The notes: generated from the letters alone by a model not told the origin. 64,000 bases of DNA from a bacterium (GCA_028277985.1 JANQFG010000164.1:1-64000); one strand, 5' to 3'. Shown: positions 41,281-51,166, counted from the stretch's first letter. Made by a program: numbers and translations.

Positions 41281-44200
41281 ACCTAGGCAAAGTGCATCTG
41301 ATGACACACCTTCTCACATCGAGAACCGTAATCGTTCCATCCCCGTCTATGTCGCATTCCTGGCATGCACCGGCAGGCTGGTTCCTGAAGAAGAGCATTA
41401 CCCTGATGTCGGCGATGTCAACGTCATGATCGTGGTCAATGTCACACTGCATGTATACCGGTTCCTCGCAGTCGTCCCCTGTTCCGTCGTCGTCGGTGTC
41501 TGACTGATCAGGGTTGGGTGTGTTCGGGCAATTGTCATTGCAGTCGGGGACAGTGTCGCTGTCAGAGTCCGTGTCGGGAGTGCCGCAGCCGCAGATGCCC
41601 GGATCTATCTTGTTTGGATCGGCAGGGCAAGCATCATTACAGTCGGCTGTGCCGTCACCGTCTGAATCCGTATCCGGTGTTCCACAGCCGCAGATTCCAG
41701 GTTCGATCTTGTCCATATCGCCCGGACAATCGTCAATACAATCAGCCGTACCGTCTTCATCAGAGTCCGTGTCAGGGGTGCCGCACCCGCAGGCGCCCGG
41801 TTCGGTCTTGTCAGGGTCCTCCGGGCATGCTTCCTCGTCGTCCGGGACACCGTCTCCGTCCGAGTCAGGTTTTGAAAGAGTCGTGAACAGTGATTCGTAC
41901 TGAGCGCAATGGCCGAGCGGGTCGCAGGAACTGATCCGGAAACCGTATGTCTCTTCCGGATCGAGGTCTGTGAGCCGTGCTTCGCGTCTTACCAGGAAAT
42001 CACCCTCACCCGTGCACTCGGAGTAGTCAGCCGGCGAGGGGCCGAAACATATCTCGTAACTGGCAGGCTCGTTGTATGCCCAGCGGATCGTGGCGGAATC
42101 CGAAGCTTCGATGATATCCCTGACATCGATTTCAGGAGGCAATGTATCGATCACAGAGACAACCGGGTTAGTCGGTGTTACCTCCGGGACGCTCGGGAAA
42201 TAGATGATCGCGCTGTTGATGATGTGCGTTCCGTCTTCGAGGCCCTGAACAGGGGATATGGTGAAGTTCATCTCTCCGCCTGAGTGTCCGTCCACCCTCC
42301 CGATATACCATGTAATGGTCCTGGTGTTTGCATCATAATCCCAGTCGTACTGGCTGTCCATGACGAGTGTCGTTTCATCCAGGTTCTCATCCAGCACATC
42401 CGTGACGTAAACACCGAATGCTATGCCGTCGCCTATGTTCTCGAACTCGACCTTGTAGTCCATGATCTCATCAGGAAGGACCCGCCTGTCTTTTCCGTAC
42501 TTCGCGTTCGGGTCGTGGGCTGCGTTCGTCTTGTTTTCGTTGCACCTCGAGTTACGAGGACAAAAGCACCTCCCGTTGTTGCAGTCGGCGATACAGTCGT
42601 GGCCGTTCCCGGAGCATGTGTCACAGAGGATTGGTATTCCCCACTCCTCCCAGAAGCATTCCGACGTGAACAGACCGGCCTCTTCCTTGCAGTCCCAATG
42701 CTGGACACCCCAGCCCAAAGTCTCCTTCACTAAGACACATGTCCGCATCTCGTCACCGGGAGTGCAGGGAGGCTCGGTCTCGTCTAGACAGCCGGTGATC
42801 CATTTCGCGATCGTAATGGCATCGCTCACCCCGGGGAATTCGTCAAGGGCCCCGGCCAGCGTCTCCGCGCACGAGTATTCATCCCCGTCGAGACATGAAA
42901 AAGTATTCGCCGCGCCCTGCACGATATCATACATGGTTTTGAGTCCCCCGCTCGCAGCTTCCACACCATACTCCAGGCCCTTCTTTGCCAGCTCGTTCGG
43001 GAGGTTCTCGATCATCCTGTCGGCAATGCACTTGGCCACATCGCTGTACTGACATCCGAGGAGAGACCCGCCGCCCCCGGCCGGGCTCCGTTTCGCAACG
43101 GCCTGAGCCGACGGTTCATCCTGAAGTGTGCTCCACTCACCCCATGAGGTGACGTCAGACGGATCGTCAGGATTCAATGCGATCCCGCCGTTCTCATCAA
43201 AGTACTGGTAGGCGGTCCCGACGAGGCGCTTGATGATCCATCGTTCCCTGTATTTGTTTATCGTCACGACTTCATCCGTAGCGGGGTCTTTCATCGGGAT
43301 TTCCGAAAAGGTCCGGCCGTTGTCAAAATCAATATGCACGATCACGCCCGGCTCGGTGAATCCTAGCGACGCTGCATAGTCCAGAAGGTCCTGAAGTCCG
43401 GGATCATCGAGCAACACATTGTCGAGCTCGTTTTGTGCATCTGCAGACGGAACGATCCTCGTACCGGTCACTTCAAGCTCGTTCATGAATGTGTCGACAC
43501 TCAGGGTAACGCCTTCAGCTGGAGTGGTCGTCGTTCCAATGAGCGGTGTGTATCTGTATGTAACCTCGTCGGCGAGCCCCGGTCTCCACAGGATGTGAGC
43601 CACCAGGTTCCCGTGCTCTCCGGGTGAGAGTGAGCCGATCTCCCAGACGACCTTATCTTTGAAGTAGTAGTACTCTCCCCCCCTGCTCGCATACAGGAAC
43701 TCGACCGCCTCGAAGTCCATTGCCAGGGCAACGTGCACGTTTTCCGCAACTCCCGTTCCGGTGTTGCCGTAGTTGACCACGTACTGGACCGTCTGCCCGG
43801 GGCTGACAAGGTACTGGCTGACCACGTCCGCATAAAGGTTGGGCACGTCCATGTCTTCGAGCCTTATGATGCTGATCTCACCAGAGAGCGATTCCTGGTC
43901 CATCGATATCACGGCCAGTCCCGGAAGCGCACCCTCCGACGGTCCTTCAATATAGGCCTGGCCGCTGTTGTGGTACGTATATCCGGAGACATTTCCGCTG
44001 CCGCCGTAAGACGATGTATATCCTATGTCGGCAAAGCCCTCGTTCCTGTCCTGAAAGGTCACTGCTGTAACCATCCCGCTCAGGAATTCTTCAAATTCGG
44101 CCACGTACCCGCTCATGCTTCTCTGATATACATTGATCTCTACCAGGGACATTGCCGTCCCTTCCAGGGTGAGCGTGCCGTCCAGGGCAATGCTCTGCGG

Positions 44201-47200
44201 CGGACCCTCCCCGTCGATGAGATATCGTGCAGACCCTCTGGCCGTCATCTCATCTTCGTTGAGAGCAATGCTCAGAACCCCTGTCATGTCTCCGGAGAGA
44301 GAGCCGTCAACCAGTATGTCCCCGGGGTTGCAGGGGCATGCTTCTCCTTCGGGGGGAGGCGGAACATCACACCTTACGGCATGTCCGCGAACGACACCTG
44401 TCCGTTCCTCGCTTTCCAGGGAGAGTGTGTAAGTGCCCGTTACGTATCCGCTCCCAGCGAAATCACTCTCGTCCAGAACGGATACGACCAGCGCCATCTC
44501 CATTTCGCCCTCTTCGTCACCGCTAACCGGCGATGTCAGAGCGAAGGTCTCATCGGTCACGCCCGCCTCATGGACCTCATCAGCCTTCAGGTCTCCCAGT
44601 AGTAAGCCCGCCTGCTGAATCGAATACGCTTCATGGCCCTCGTGCAGGGTAAAGGGGTCGAAGAGGGGCGGCTGCCTGAAAAACTCGACCGCGCAGACCT
44701 CGTCATCGATTCCGTCCCCGTCGTCATCCGGGAATTCGCTCAGGCTGCAGACGGCCCAGAAATTCCCAAGGTAGTTCATGAAGACATTGCCGTTGTACTC
44801 GTATACGAGCTTGTAGGGGGAATGCCAGATATTTGCCGATTCCTGCTCATGAACAGTCGTGTCCGTGTAGAAGTCTTTCTCGTGCCTGAATGAATTGAGG
44901 AACAGAACATTGTCGTTCGAGGTGGTGAAGTAGATGCTGCTGTATTCGGCGAGTTCATTTCGTGTGAACTCGTTCCCGTCGGAGAGCAGCAGTGAAAGGG
45001 GAACGGTATGGTCAACGAATTCATTCTCGCTGACGCTGCTGCCGGTGACCGACTCGAAGTAGAGGCCGTTCACGTTGTCCGTGAAGTCATTATCCCTGAT
45101 GGTTACCAGGGAGGCGTCCCTTATGAGGACACCATACTGGTTACCTGAAAACGAGTTTCCTTCTATTGTGCCGCCGTCCATCCCGTCGAATATGACGCCC
45201 GCAGTGGCAGTAGCATCCATATTCCTGACGGTGATGTTCGATGAGTTCAGCGCGACGACCTGTCCGGCATCTTCGACGACCGAGCCGGAGTCGTTGACAA
45301 GATACACGAGAGGCTTGAGGTTGACCGTATTCCCCGATACATCGAGGTCGTACGTCTGCTCGATGTACAGGCCACATCCGGTGAATGTGTTATTGCTCAG
45401 CGTGTTCAAGGGAGCGCTGTAGAAATAGGCCCCCCACGAACTTCCGGATACAGTGTTGCCGGAAACCGTACTGCTGCTTGCAGATGCGAAGTAGACCCCG
45501 TGTTCATTGTCGGACAGGGTGTTGGACTCGATCGTACAGTCGTCGGCGCCGTCCAGGTAAATGCCATGTGCGTACTGCGAGACCCTGTTGTCCGTGATCG
45601 TATCACCCGAACCGTCCGAATGAATTCCGTATGTGCCCGCAGTTATGTCGTTGTTCACGACGGTGTTCTGAGTGGGATCAAGGGTGAACCTGTTGATCCT
45701 TATGCCGTAATTGTTGTTCTCCAGCGTATTCCCCGTGACGATTGCTGAATGCCCGGCGTATATGCCGGTCTCATTATTGAGCAATGTGTTGTCCGATACC
45801 GTGGCGTCCGAAACGAAGACCCCGTTCTTTGTGCTGTTGCGGATGGTGTTTCCCGAGACCAGGAGCCCTGAGCCGCCCACGACAGAAGTGTCGAATCCGG
45901 TAAAGGTATTGTTCAGGATCCTGTTCCCTTCACCGTACATATACTGAACGCCGTAGTTATCAAAGCCCGGTGTTGTCTCCAGCACCTGGAATCGATTGTC
46001 TTCAATCAGGTTGTCCAGGTTCTCTGACTCCAGCCTGAAGAAGATGCCCATGTCGCCGGTTAGGTCATTGTCACTGACCGTATTTCCTGCGGTGTTCTCG
46101 AAGTAGATGTTGATCGCATTGTCTTCGATGAGATTGCCCATTATCGTGTGATTCTCGGAGTACTCGCAGCCGCTGCCGGTACAAATCCCCCTCAAGAGGA
46201 TGCCCCTGAAATTGTGGTGGATGTGGTTGTTGGAGATGGTATGAGAACTGCCTGCGCCCAACCGAATGCCCGCTGAAACAGCGGATCCGGATATCTCGAA
46301 CCCCGAGACGGTCACTCCCTGTCCGACCGTTACGGAAATGACGGGTGCCTGATCATCTTCCGCGATGATCGAAGTGTTCTGGCGGCCGCTCTCCGATAGG
46401 ATGCTCACCGAGCTTGTAACAATGATGTTTTCCTGGTAGAGCCCGTCCCGTACAATGATGGTGTCGTCGTCACCGGCAGCGGTTACTGCCTCCGAGATCG
46501 TCATAAAATCGTCCTGGCCCGTTTTCGACACATACCAGGTCGTCGGTCCCGGCGGAGGTCCCTCTGATATGTAGGATTCGATGGCATCAGCAAGCGGGTA
46601 CAGGTCCGTATTGAATGCATCGATGATCCATGGTTCATCGCACACACCGTCAATGTCGTCATCCATGCACTGGTCAAAGCCGTTTGACCCGCCTTCTCCT
46701 TCCCCTTCTCCTTCGCCTTCACCGCTACCGCAGTCCTCGATGCAGAAGTCATAGTCCTCTTCACACATCAGCTCACACTGCAGGTCCCCTGCGCAGTCTG
46801 CTGTGCATATGTCAAGCTCCAGGAGGCACCCCTCTGAGCATTCTTCCTCCCCGCCTCCCTGTAGCTCACGCCATTTGTTCCCGAGATGCCCGGTAAAGTC
46901 TACCGACATATAGGTATAGTCCATGGGAGCGGGTGAGTTCCAGGAACAGACCGAGTTCCCGATAACGACATTCACGGTATTGTCGGTGATATTATTGAAG
47001 TATATGCGGCAATCGGAAGAATCGGTGATCGAAAGGCCTGTGCCGTTGTTGCGGATCTCGTTCCCGTACAGCGTCACATCCGATGAACCGGACACGGAGA
47101 TCCCGGTCTCCGCTGCAGGTACACCGAACTCTGTTGTAACGGTAAACCCTGTGAACGCGGAGCTGCTCGAGACAATGGATACAGTGGGTCCGGAAGAACT

Positions 47201-47458
47201 GGCAGGCGGCCTGATGTAGCACCGAGTCACATGATCGTATTCTGTCAGGCATTCAACGTTCAGCGGCTTGTCGATGAGCAGGCTTTCAACGTAGGTTCCA
47301 GGCTGTACAAGTATGGTGTCGCCGCTTTCCGACGCATCGATCGCGTCCTGGATGGCGGCATAGTCTCCAGGCACATTGATCTCTGCAGCATGGACGTTGG
47401 TTAGCAGAATCCCGAGGATGAGAAAGAAGATGGCCGGTACACACGTTCTTTTTGTCAT
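41267..47458 (-). CDS. Giant exported beta-helix protein with DUF11, TSP3-like and dockerin-like repeats
   Basis: The 2063-residue protein starts with a signal peptide cleaved near residue 24 (LILGILLTNVHA). Two right-handed beta-helix (NosD/pectate-lyase-like) regions follow, roughly 25-210 and 290-920, full of GNTVSGS- and ITDN-type turns, separated by a cysteine-rich insert with a Gly-Glu run near residue 240. Further on are conserved-repeat DUF11 domains (about 1200-1310 and 1650-1770), a Cys-rich part (1440-1650), a fibronectin-III-like domain (1776-1860), three and a half 33-residue calcium-binding TSP3-like repeats (1863-1990) and a dockerin-like pair of EF-loops at the end. No sortase or LPXTG signal is seen. 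A surface or secreted adhesin or polysaccharide-binding protein is likely; an enzymatic role is open. Confidence 0.9.
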   Translation of the reverse strand: MTKRTCVPAIFFLILGILLTNVHAAEINVPGDYAAIQDAIDASESGDTILVQPGTYVESLLIDKPLNVECLTEYDHVTRCYIRPPASSSGPTVSIVSSSSAFTGFTVTTEFGVPAAETGISVSGSSDVTLYGNEIRNNGTGLSITDSSDCRIYFNNITDNTVNVVIGNSVCSWNSPAPMDYTYMSVDFTGHLGNKWRELQGGGEEECSEGCLLELDICTADCAGDLQCELMCEEDYDFCIEDCGSGEGEGEGEGEGGSNGFDQCMDDDIDGVCDEPWIIDAFNTDLYPLADAIESYISEGPPPGPTTWYVSKTGQDDFMTISEAVTAAGDDDTIIVRDGLYQENIIVTSSVSILSESGRQNTSIIAEDDQAPVISVTVGQGVTVSGFEISGSAVSAGIRLGAGSSHTISNNHIHHNFRGILLRGICTGSGCEYSENHTIMGNLIEDNAINIYFENTAGNTVSDNDLTGDMGIFFRLESENLDNLIEDNRFQVLETTPGFDNYGVQYMYGEGNRILNNTFTGFDTSVVGGSGLLVSGNTIRNSTKNGVFVSDATVSDNTLLNNETGIYAGHSAIVTGNTLENNNYGIRINRFTLDPTQNTVVNNDITAGTYGIHSDGSGDTITDNRVSQYAHGIYLDGADDCTIESNTLSDNEHGVYFASASSSTVSGNTVSGSSWGAYFYSAPLNTLSNNTFTGCGLYIEQTYDLDVSGNTVNLKPLVYLVNDSGSVVEDAGQVVALNSSNITVRNMDATATAGVIFDGMDGGTIEGNSFSGNQYGVLIRDASLVTIRDNDFTDNVNGLYFESVTGSSVSENEFVDHTVPLSLLLSDGNEFTRNELAEYSSIYFTTSNDNVLFLNSFRHEKDFYTDTTVHEQESANIWHSPYKLVYEYNGNVFMNYLGNFWAVCSLSEFPDDDGDGIDDEVCAVEFFRQPPLFDPFTLHEGHEAYSIQQAGLLLGDLKADEVHEAGVTDETFALTSPVSGDEEGEMEMALVVSVLDESDFAGSGYVTGTYTLSLESEERTGVVRGHAVRCDVPPPPEGEACPCNPGDILVDGSLSGDMTGVLSIALNEDEMTARGSARYLIDGEGPPQSIALDGTLTLEGTAMSLVEINVYQRSMSGYVAEFEEFLSGMVTAVTFQDRNEGFADIGYTSSYGGSGNVSGYTYHNSGQAYIEGPSEGALPGLAVISMDQESLSGEISIIRLEDMDVPNLYADVVSQYLVSPGQTVQYVVNYGNTGTGVAENVHVALAMDFEAVEFLYASRGGEYYYFKDKVVWEIGSLSPGEHGNLVAHILWRPGLADEVTYRYTPLIGTTTTPAEGVTLSVDTFMNELEVTGTRIVPSADAQNELDNVLLDDPGLQDLLDYAASLGFTEPGVIVHIDFDNGRTFSEIPMKDPATDEVVTINKYRERWIIKRLVGTAYQYFDENGGIALNPDDPSDVTSWGEWSTLQDEPSAQAVAKRSPAGGGGSLLGCQYSDVAKCIADRMIENLPNELAKKGLEYGVEAASGGLKTMYDIVQGAANTFSCLDGDEYSCAETLAGALDEFPGVSDAITIAKWITGCLDETEPPCTPGDEMRTCVLVKETLGWGVQHWDCKEEAGLFTSECFWEEWGIPILCDTCSGNGHDCIADCNNGRCFCPRNSRCNENKTNAAHDPNAKYGKDRRVLPDEIMDYKVEFENIGDGIAFGVYVTDVLDENLDETTLVMDSQYDWDYDANTRTITWYIGRVDGHSGGEMNFTISPVQGLEDGTHIINSAIIYFPSVPEVTPTNPVVSVIDTLPPEIDVRDIIEASDSATIRWAYNEPASYEICFGPSPADYSECTGEGDFLVRREARLTDLDPEETYGFRISSCDPLGHCAQYESLFTTLSKPDSDGDGVPDDEEACPEDPDKTEPGACGCGTPDTDSDEDGTADCIDDCPGDMDKIEPGICGCGTPDTDSDGDGTADCNDACPADPNKIDPGICGCGTPDTDSDSDTVPDCNDNCPNTPNPDQSDTDDDGTGDDCEEPVYMQCDIDHDHDVDIADIRVMLFFRNQPAGACQECDIDGDGTITVLDVRRCVIRCTLPRCVEP
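41500..41870 (-). repeat. 99-bp tandem repeats encoding TSP3-like units
   Basis: About three and a half units of 99 bases code for the 33-residue repeat with core CGCGTPDTDSD and DKIEPGICGCG. The DNA copies are similar but not identical, so the array is old enough to have drifted. It is coding, not a CRISPR. Confidence 0.85.
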
Positions 47459-47610
47459 CTTGTCCCCCCGCTGTTCTCAAATATCTAACGAGAATTCCGA
47501 CTGCTGCATGTTTCCGGCTTGGACATTCCTTCCTGCAGGCGAGAATGCAGGATGAATGTAAGAAGATCTGAACGAACAAGAGAAATAACAATTTTGTTGT
47601 GGGTAGAAAC

Positions 47611-47640
47611 AGCCTACGACAGAAGGGGCCTGTGTGTCAA
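47611..47640 (-). promoter_or_regulatory. Possible promoter of the giant gene
   Basis: On the minus strand TTGACA (47640-47635), an 18-base spacer and TAGGCT (47616-47611) stand about 150 bases before the start at 47458. The -10 box is weak. The rest of the 241-base gap is AT-rich and holds no gene. Confidence 0.4.
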
Positions 47641-47699
47641 ACAGAAAAACATTAATTATAATAATGACTTAGGGCGGCTGTCTTCCGGGGTGGGATGAT

Positions 47700-50600
47700 C
47701 TAGGAAGGCGGTGGGCGCATTCCTAGTTTGTACATTCGCGTGTAGAGCGTGGATCGTTTCATCCCCAGAATCTCGGCAGCTCCGTTCGGTCCGTAGATGC
47801 GTCCGCCCGTCTTGTCCAGCACGTGGGAAATGTACCGACGCTGAAGCTCGTCCATGGTGGGTGTGTCCGTGAAGGTGGTCTCCTCAGGCGAGGCCAGGCC
47901 CAGAGGCAGATCCAGGATGAGCTTGTCTCCACTGGAAAGGGTGACCGCCCGTTCGATGACGTTCTTCAGTTCTCTGACATTTCCCAGCCAGGGATAGCCG
48001 GTCAGCTTGTCCTCATCCTGACGGGTCAGCTCGAGCCCGACACGACCATATCGGTTGCAGTAGTGGCGGAAGAAGCTTCGGGCCAGCAGGATGATGTCGT
48101 CCGGACGATCCCGCAGGGGCGGCAAGGCAATCGGGATGACATTGAGTCGATAGTAAAGATCCTGTCGAAACCTGCCCCCCGCGACTTCGTCCGCAAGGTG
48201 GCGGTTCGTCGCGGCCACGAGGCGGAAATCGGATTTCACGGGTTGTGTTCCTCCGACACGGTAGAAGGTCTTGCCTTCGAGGGCCCGCAGGAGTTTTGCC
48301 TGCACCGGCAGGGGCAGCTCACCGATCTCATCGATGAAGAGCGTCCCCTCGTGAGCCAGCTCGATGCGGCCTCTTCTTCTGCTGTCCGCCCCGGTGTAGG
48401 CCCCCTTCTCGTGCCCGAAGAGCTCGCTCTCCACCAGGCTTTCCGGAATCGTTGTTGCATCGACCACGATGAACGGGCCGTTGGCCCGTTGGCTCTGCTT
48501 GTGAATCCGGCTCACCAGGAGCTCCTTGCCCGTGCCGGTCTCTCCGGTCACCAGGAGCGTCGCTTCTGAGCGGGCGGCCTTTTCCGCTTGATCGAGCACC
48601 TTGAGCATGACCGGTGCCTGGGCCAGGATCGGGTCGCTGCCCAAACGCTCCAGTTGAATCGATTTGTCTGCGGCCAGCCTGCTCCTTTCCTCCCGCAGGT
48701 GAATGAGCTCTAGGATGTGGCCGAAGTAGTTGTTCGTATGATTCACCAGAAGCGGGGTCCATTGCGGGGGCAGGAAATCGAAATTCACGCTCACGTAAGA
48801 GTTGTCATAATAGAGGACGCCTCTCACTTCGGGTCCAACCTGAATCGGGACACACAGGAGCCCCTTGATTTCTTCGTCAATCGACTGACCTTGGGGAGGA
48901 TCCGGCCTCGTCCGGATGTACTGGTTATCCCGGAAGGCCCTCCTGATGAGCGCGAGGCTCGGCTTGAAAGCCTCCGAATGCATCTCTCGCTTGGTGAAGT
49001 TGTGTCCTGCCCTCAGGTCCAGATGGTTCACGTTCCCCTTCGGGGGTGTCCAGAACAGGGCTCCTCGTTCCGCCCCCAGAATCTCGCTCAGCCGACGGAC
49101 AGCACGGTGGAAGAGTTCTTCCTCGTCGGCGGCAGCATCCAGGGCATGAAGAAAATCGAAATAGTGATCCACCAGGATCTGCGCAGAATCTCTCTCCGTA
49201 CGCCATGACTCTTCATGTTCGAGCAGCAATCTCAGCTCTTCGGGCAGAAAATCCAGCTCGAGACCCATCTCTCGGATCTGAAGCCACGCTTTCTCGGCGA
49301 GATCTCGCGCCTCCTTCTGATCGCCCTCGCGTAACTTGAGCCTTGCCATGGCGATCAGGGTGTCGTTCAGCGGAAAGATGGCGCCTGCCCGTTGAAGATA
49401 GTCCTGGCTGACCGTCAGGTCTCCCATGACCTGGGCAGCGCCCTTTCCGGAGCGCAGCTTGTCCTCGGCCCGGAGCCTGAGGGCAATGCCCCGCCTGGGG
49501 AGGCTTGGTTCTTTGAAGAAGAGCTCCAGCTGTTCTTTGTATTCCCAACCCTCGGTTATCGGCTCGAAGCCGTGGTCATGGAGCGACGCCAGCACATCCA
49601 GCAGGTACACGTGCAACATGACGAGTGCGGACGTCGCCTTCTGCCCGTCGACCACTGCCGATCGAAGCAGCTCGAACGCCTTCTGCAGATCTCCGTCGTG
49701 GTGGCATTGAATCGCAAGACCGGCCCTGGCGATAAAGAGCGAATATGCGTTCCTGCCCTCACGCGCTTCCTCGAGGGAGGCGGTAAGGTGGAACAGCGCT
49801 TCCCGTCTTTTCCGGAGCACGGCCAGAGAGAAGCCGAGAATGGCCCTCGCGATGGAAGCGACTGCAGGCAAGCCCATTTCCTTGGCGGAACGCCAGTAGC
49901 CCTGAAAGAAGCCGAGGGCCCGGGGAACCTGGCCTGTGGCGAACAGGGTGATCCCGAGACTCCAGAGGATCATCGGGTATACCAGCAGGCGGTCTCCCAC
50001 CTGCCTGAAGTGCTCCTCCGCCCTCTCGAAGTGGGCCAGCGCTTCCTTGAAGCGTCCGTGCATCATGGAATAGAGCCCCAAGAACTCAGCCGCTGCCTTG
50101 AGGATGTCCGCGTCCCCGAGGCGTTCCACTTCTTCCTTGCCCATGGCGAGCAAGTTGAGGGCTTCCGATCGCCTGTCGAGATAGGCGAGCAGCCTTCCCA
50201 GGTGAAGGCAGACCAGGGCATGAGACCGCACGTTGCCGGAAGCTTCTGTGAGATTGACTGCGGTCCGCAGGTAAGAGGCCAACACCTGCATGCCGCGGCC
50301 CACAGCGAAAGAGACGCTGGACAATTCGAGGGCCGCCTCAACGAATACACGGTCCCTGCCGTCCCCTCCGCCGGTGACATAGCTGTGCAGCCTTCCGACG
50401 GCCCGGCTCAAGTGCTGGTAGGCCTGTTCGTGGTCACGCTTGTCGAGGAAGACATGAGCAAGATCCATCTCGATCTCCGCGGCTTCGTCTGTCTTGCCGG
50501 AATCTGCGAGCAGCTTGATCATTGCGCCCTTGCTGAACCGGTCCTCGATTCCGGTCGACCGAATTCTGTCGATCAGGGCAGCGACGTGCTCGGACGTGTT

Positions 50601-50840
50601 GATGAGCTTGAGCTCATAGCGGACCGTCTCCGGAACATCCTGGGTCAGACGGATCCGGTTTTCTTCCGTTCGGGTGACCCAGCCGAGTTGTTCGCATTTC
50701 CCGATGAGTTCGTCCAGGCGATCCGGACGAAGAGGAGCCATGGTTCCGGCCGCGTCTATGGGCACCGCCTCACTGCAAGCCTCGAGGGCCGCCAGGAAAC
50801 TCCACTGCGCCGAAGTGAAATCCGGGGTTTGAAGAGTCAT
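47700..50840 (-). CDS. TPR-GAF sigma-54 dependent transcriptional regulator
   Basis: I start at the ATG at 50840, with AAGGAG upstream, giving 1046 residues; an earlier ATG at 50891 is less good. A small winged-helix-like N-terminus is followed by a long array of TPR-type helical repeats (about 80-560), a GAF domain (about 580-740), an AAA+ domain with GETGTGKE (near 768), the contact loop as GAYTGA (near 813) and LFIDEIGE, and a C-terminal Fis-like helix-turn-helix (GAAEILGMKRSTLYTRMYKL). TPR-GAF-AAA architecture is rarer than PAS or receiver types and suggests a protein or small-ligand input. It is divergent from the carboxylase operon, whose promoter at 51151-51166 is of the -24/-12 type, so it is the probable activator. 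Confidence 0.93.
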   Translation of the reverse strand: MTLQTPDFTSAQWSFLAALEACSEAVPIDAAGTMAPLRPDRLDELIGKCEQLGWVTRTEENRIRLTQDVPETVRYELKLINTSEHVAALIDRIRSTGIEDRFSKGAMIKLLADSGKTDEAAEIEMDLAHVFLDKRDHEQAYQHLSRAVGRLHSYVTGGGDGRDRVFVEAALELSSVSFAVGRGMQVLASYLRTAVNLTEASGNVRSHALVCLHLGRLLAYLDRRSEALNLLAMGKEEVERLGDADILKAAAEFLGLYSMMHGRFKEALAHFERAEEHFRQVGDRLLVYPMILWSLGITLFATGQVPRALGFFQGYWRSAKEMGLPAVASIARAILGFSLAVLRKRREALFHLTASLEEAREGRNAYSLFIARAGLAIQCHHDGDLQKAFELLRSAVVDGQKATSALVMLHVYLLDVLASLHDHGFEPITEGWEYKEQLELFFKEPSLPRRGIALRLRAEDKLRSGKGAAQVMGDLTVSQDYLQRAGAIFPLNDTLIAMARLKLREGDQKEARDLAEKAWLQIREMGLELDFLPEELRLLLEHEESWRTERDSAQILVDHYFDFLHALDAAADEEELFHRAVRRLSEILGAERGALFWTPPKGNVNHLDLRAGHNFTKREMHSEAFKPSLALIRRAFRDNQYIRTRPDPPQGQSIDEEIKGLLCVPIQVGPEVRGVLYYDNSYVSVNFDFLPPQWTPLLVNHTNNYFGHILELIHLREERSRLAADKSIQLERLGSDPILAQAPVMLKVLDQAEKAARSEATLLVTGETGTGKELLVSRIHKQSQRANGPFIVVDATTIPESLVESELFGHEKGAYTGADSRRRGRIELAHEGTLFIDEIGELPLPVQAKLLRALEGKTFYRVGGTQPVKSDFRLVAATNRHLADEVAGGRFRQDLYYRLNVIPIALPPLRDRPDDIILLARSFFRHYCNRYGRVGLELTRQDEDKLTGYPWLGNVRELKNVIERAVTLSSGDKLILDLPLGLASPEETTFTDTPTMDELQRRYISHVLDKTGGRIYGPNGAAEILGMKRSTLYTRMYKLGMRPPPS

Positions 50841-50915
50841 GTTGTGATGCTCCTTTTTGATTCCGAGCCCATCCCGCTCACTCTCCTTCATTCAAGAACA
50901 GACCCGATAAGGGTA

Positions 50916-50977
50916 AGTTCGGGGACAGCCACCGAATTGTGAACAAATGTTGGCAGTTCGGTGGCTGTCCCCGAACT
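50916..50977. repeat. REP-like perfect hairpin (copy 2)
   Basis: Two perfectly complementary 21-base arms (50916-50936 and 50957-50977) enclose a 20-base loop. The core GGGGACAGCCACCGAA is shared with the element at 27475-27524. It sits in the 369-base divergent gap between the TPR regulator and the carboxylase operon. It may be a REP element mobilised by a RAYT transposase elsewhere in the genome. Confidence 0.8.
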
Positions 50978-51040
50978 CCGAACTCCACGGATATGCGTAC
51001 GTATAGACTACAAAGAAGCGCGTGGCGCGGTCAAGAGGAA

Positions 51041-51078
51041 TTGCCGTCATGCCGACAAGATTGCCTTTATTGCGGCAA
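51041..51078. promoter_or_regulatory. Tandem 18-bp dyads, probable enhancer sites
   Basis: Two 18-base dyads with arms TTGCCG/CGACAA (51041-51058) and TTGCCT/CGGCAA (51061-51078) stand 20 bases apart, close to two helical turns, each with one mismatch. They lie about 75-110 bases upstream of the -24/-12 promoter and between it and the sigma-54 regulator gene, so they are the best candidates for its binding sites. Confidence 0.65.
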
Positions 51079-51150
51079 TATCAGAGATCCTGCCCGGAGG
51101 TCCGTTCTTAAATATTTAATAAAAGCAAATGGTTACAACGAATGTGGTTT

Positions 51151-51166
51151 TGGCACGCGCGTTGCT
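51151..51166 (+). promoter_or_regulatory. Sigma-54 (-24/-12) promoter of the carboxylase operon
   Basis: TGGCACGCGCGTTGCT matches the consensus almost perfectly, with GG (51152-51153) and GC (51164-51165) ten bases apart, 43 bases before the first start codon. An AT-rich stretch at about 51110-51130 lies just upstream, which could help DNA bending. Confidence 0.9.

Noticed and set aside
41500..41870. Regularly spaced repeats that could suggest a CRISPR array
   Set aside because: They are 99-bp coding repeats of a calcium-binding protein domain, with no short identical repeat and unique spacers.
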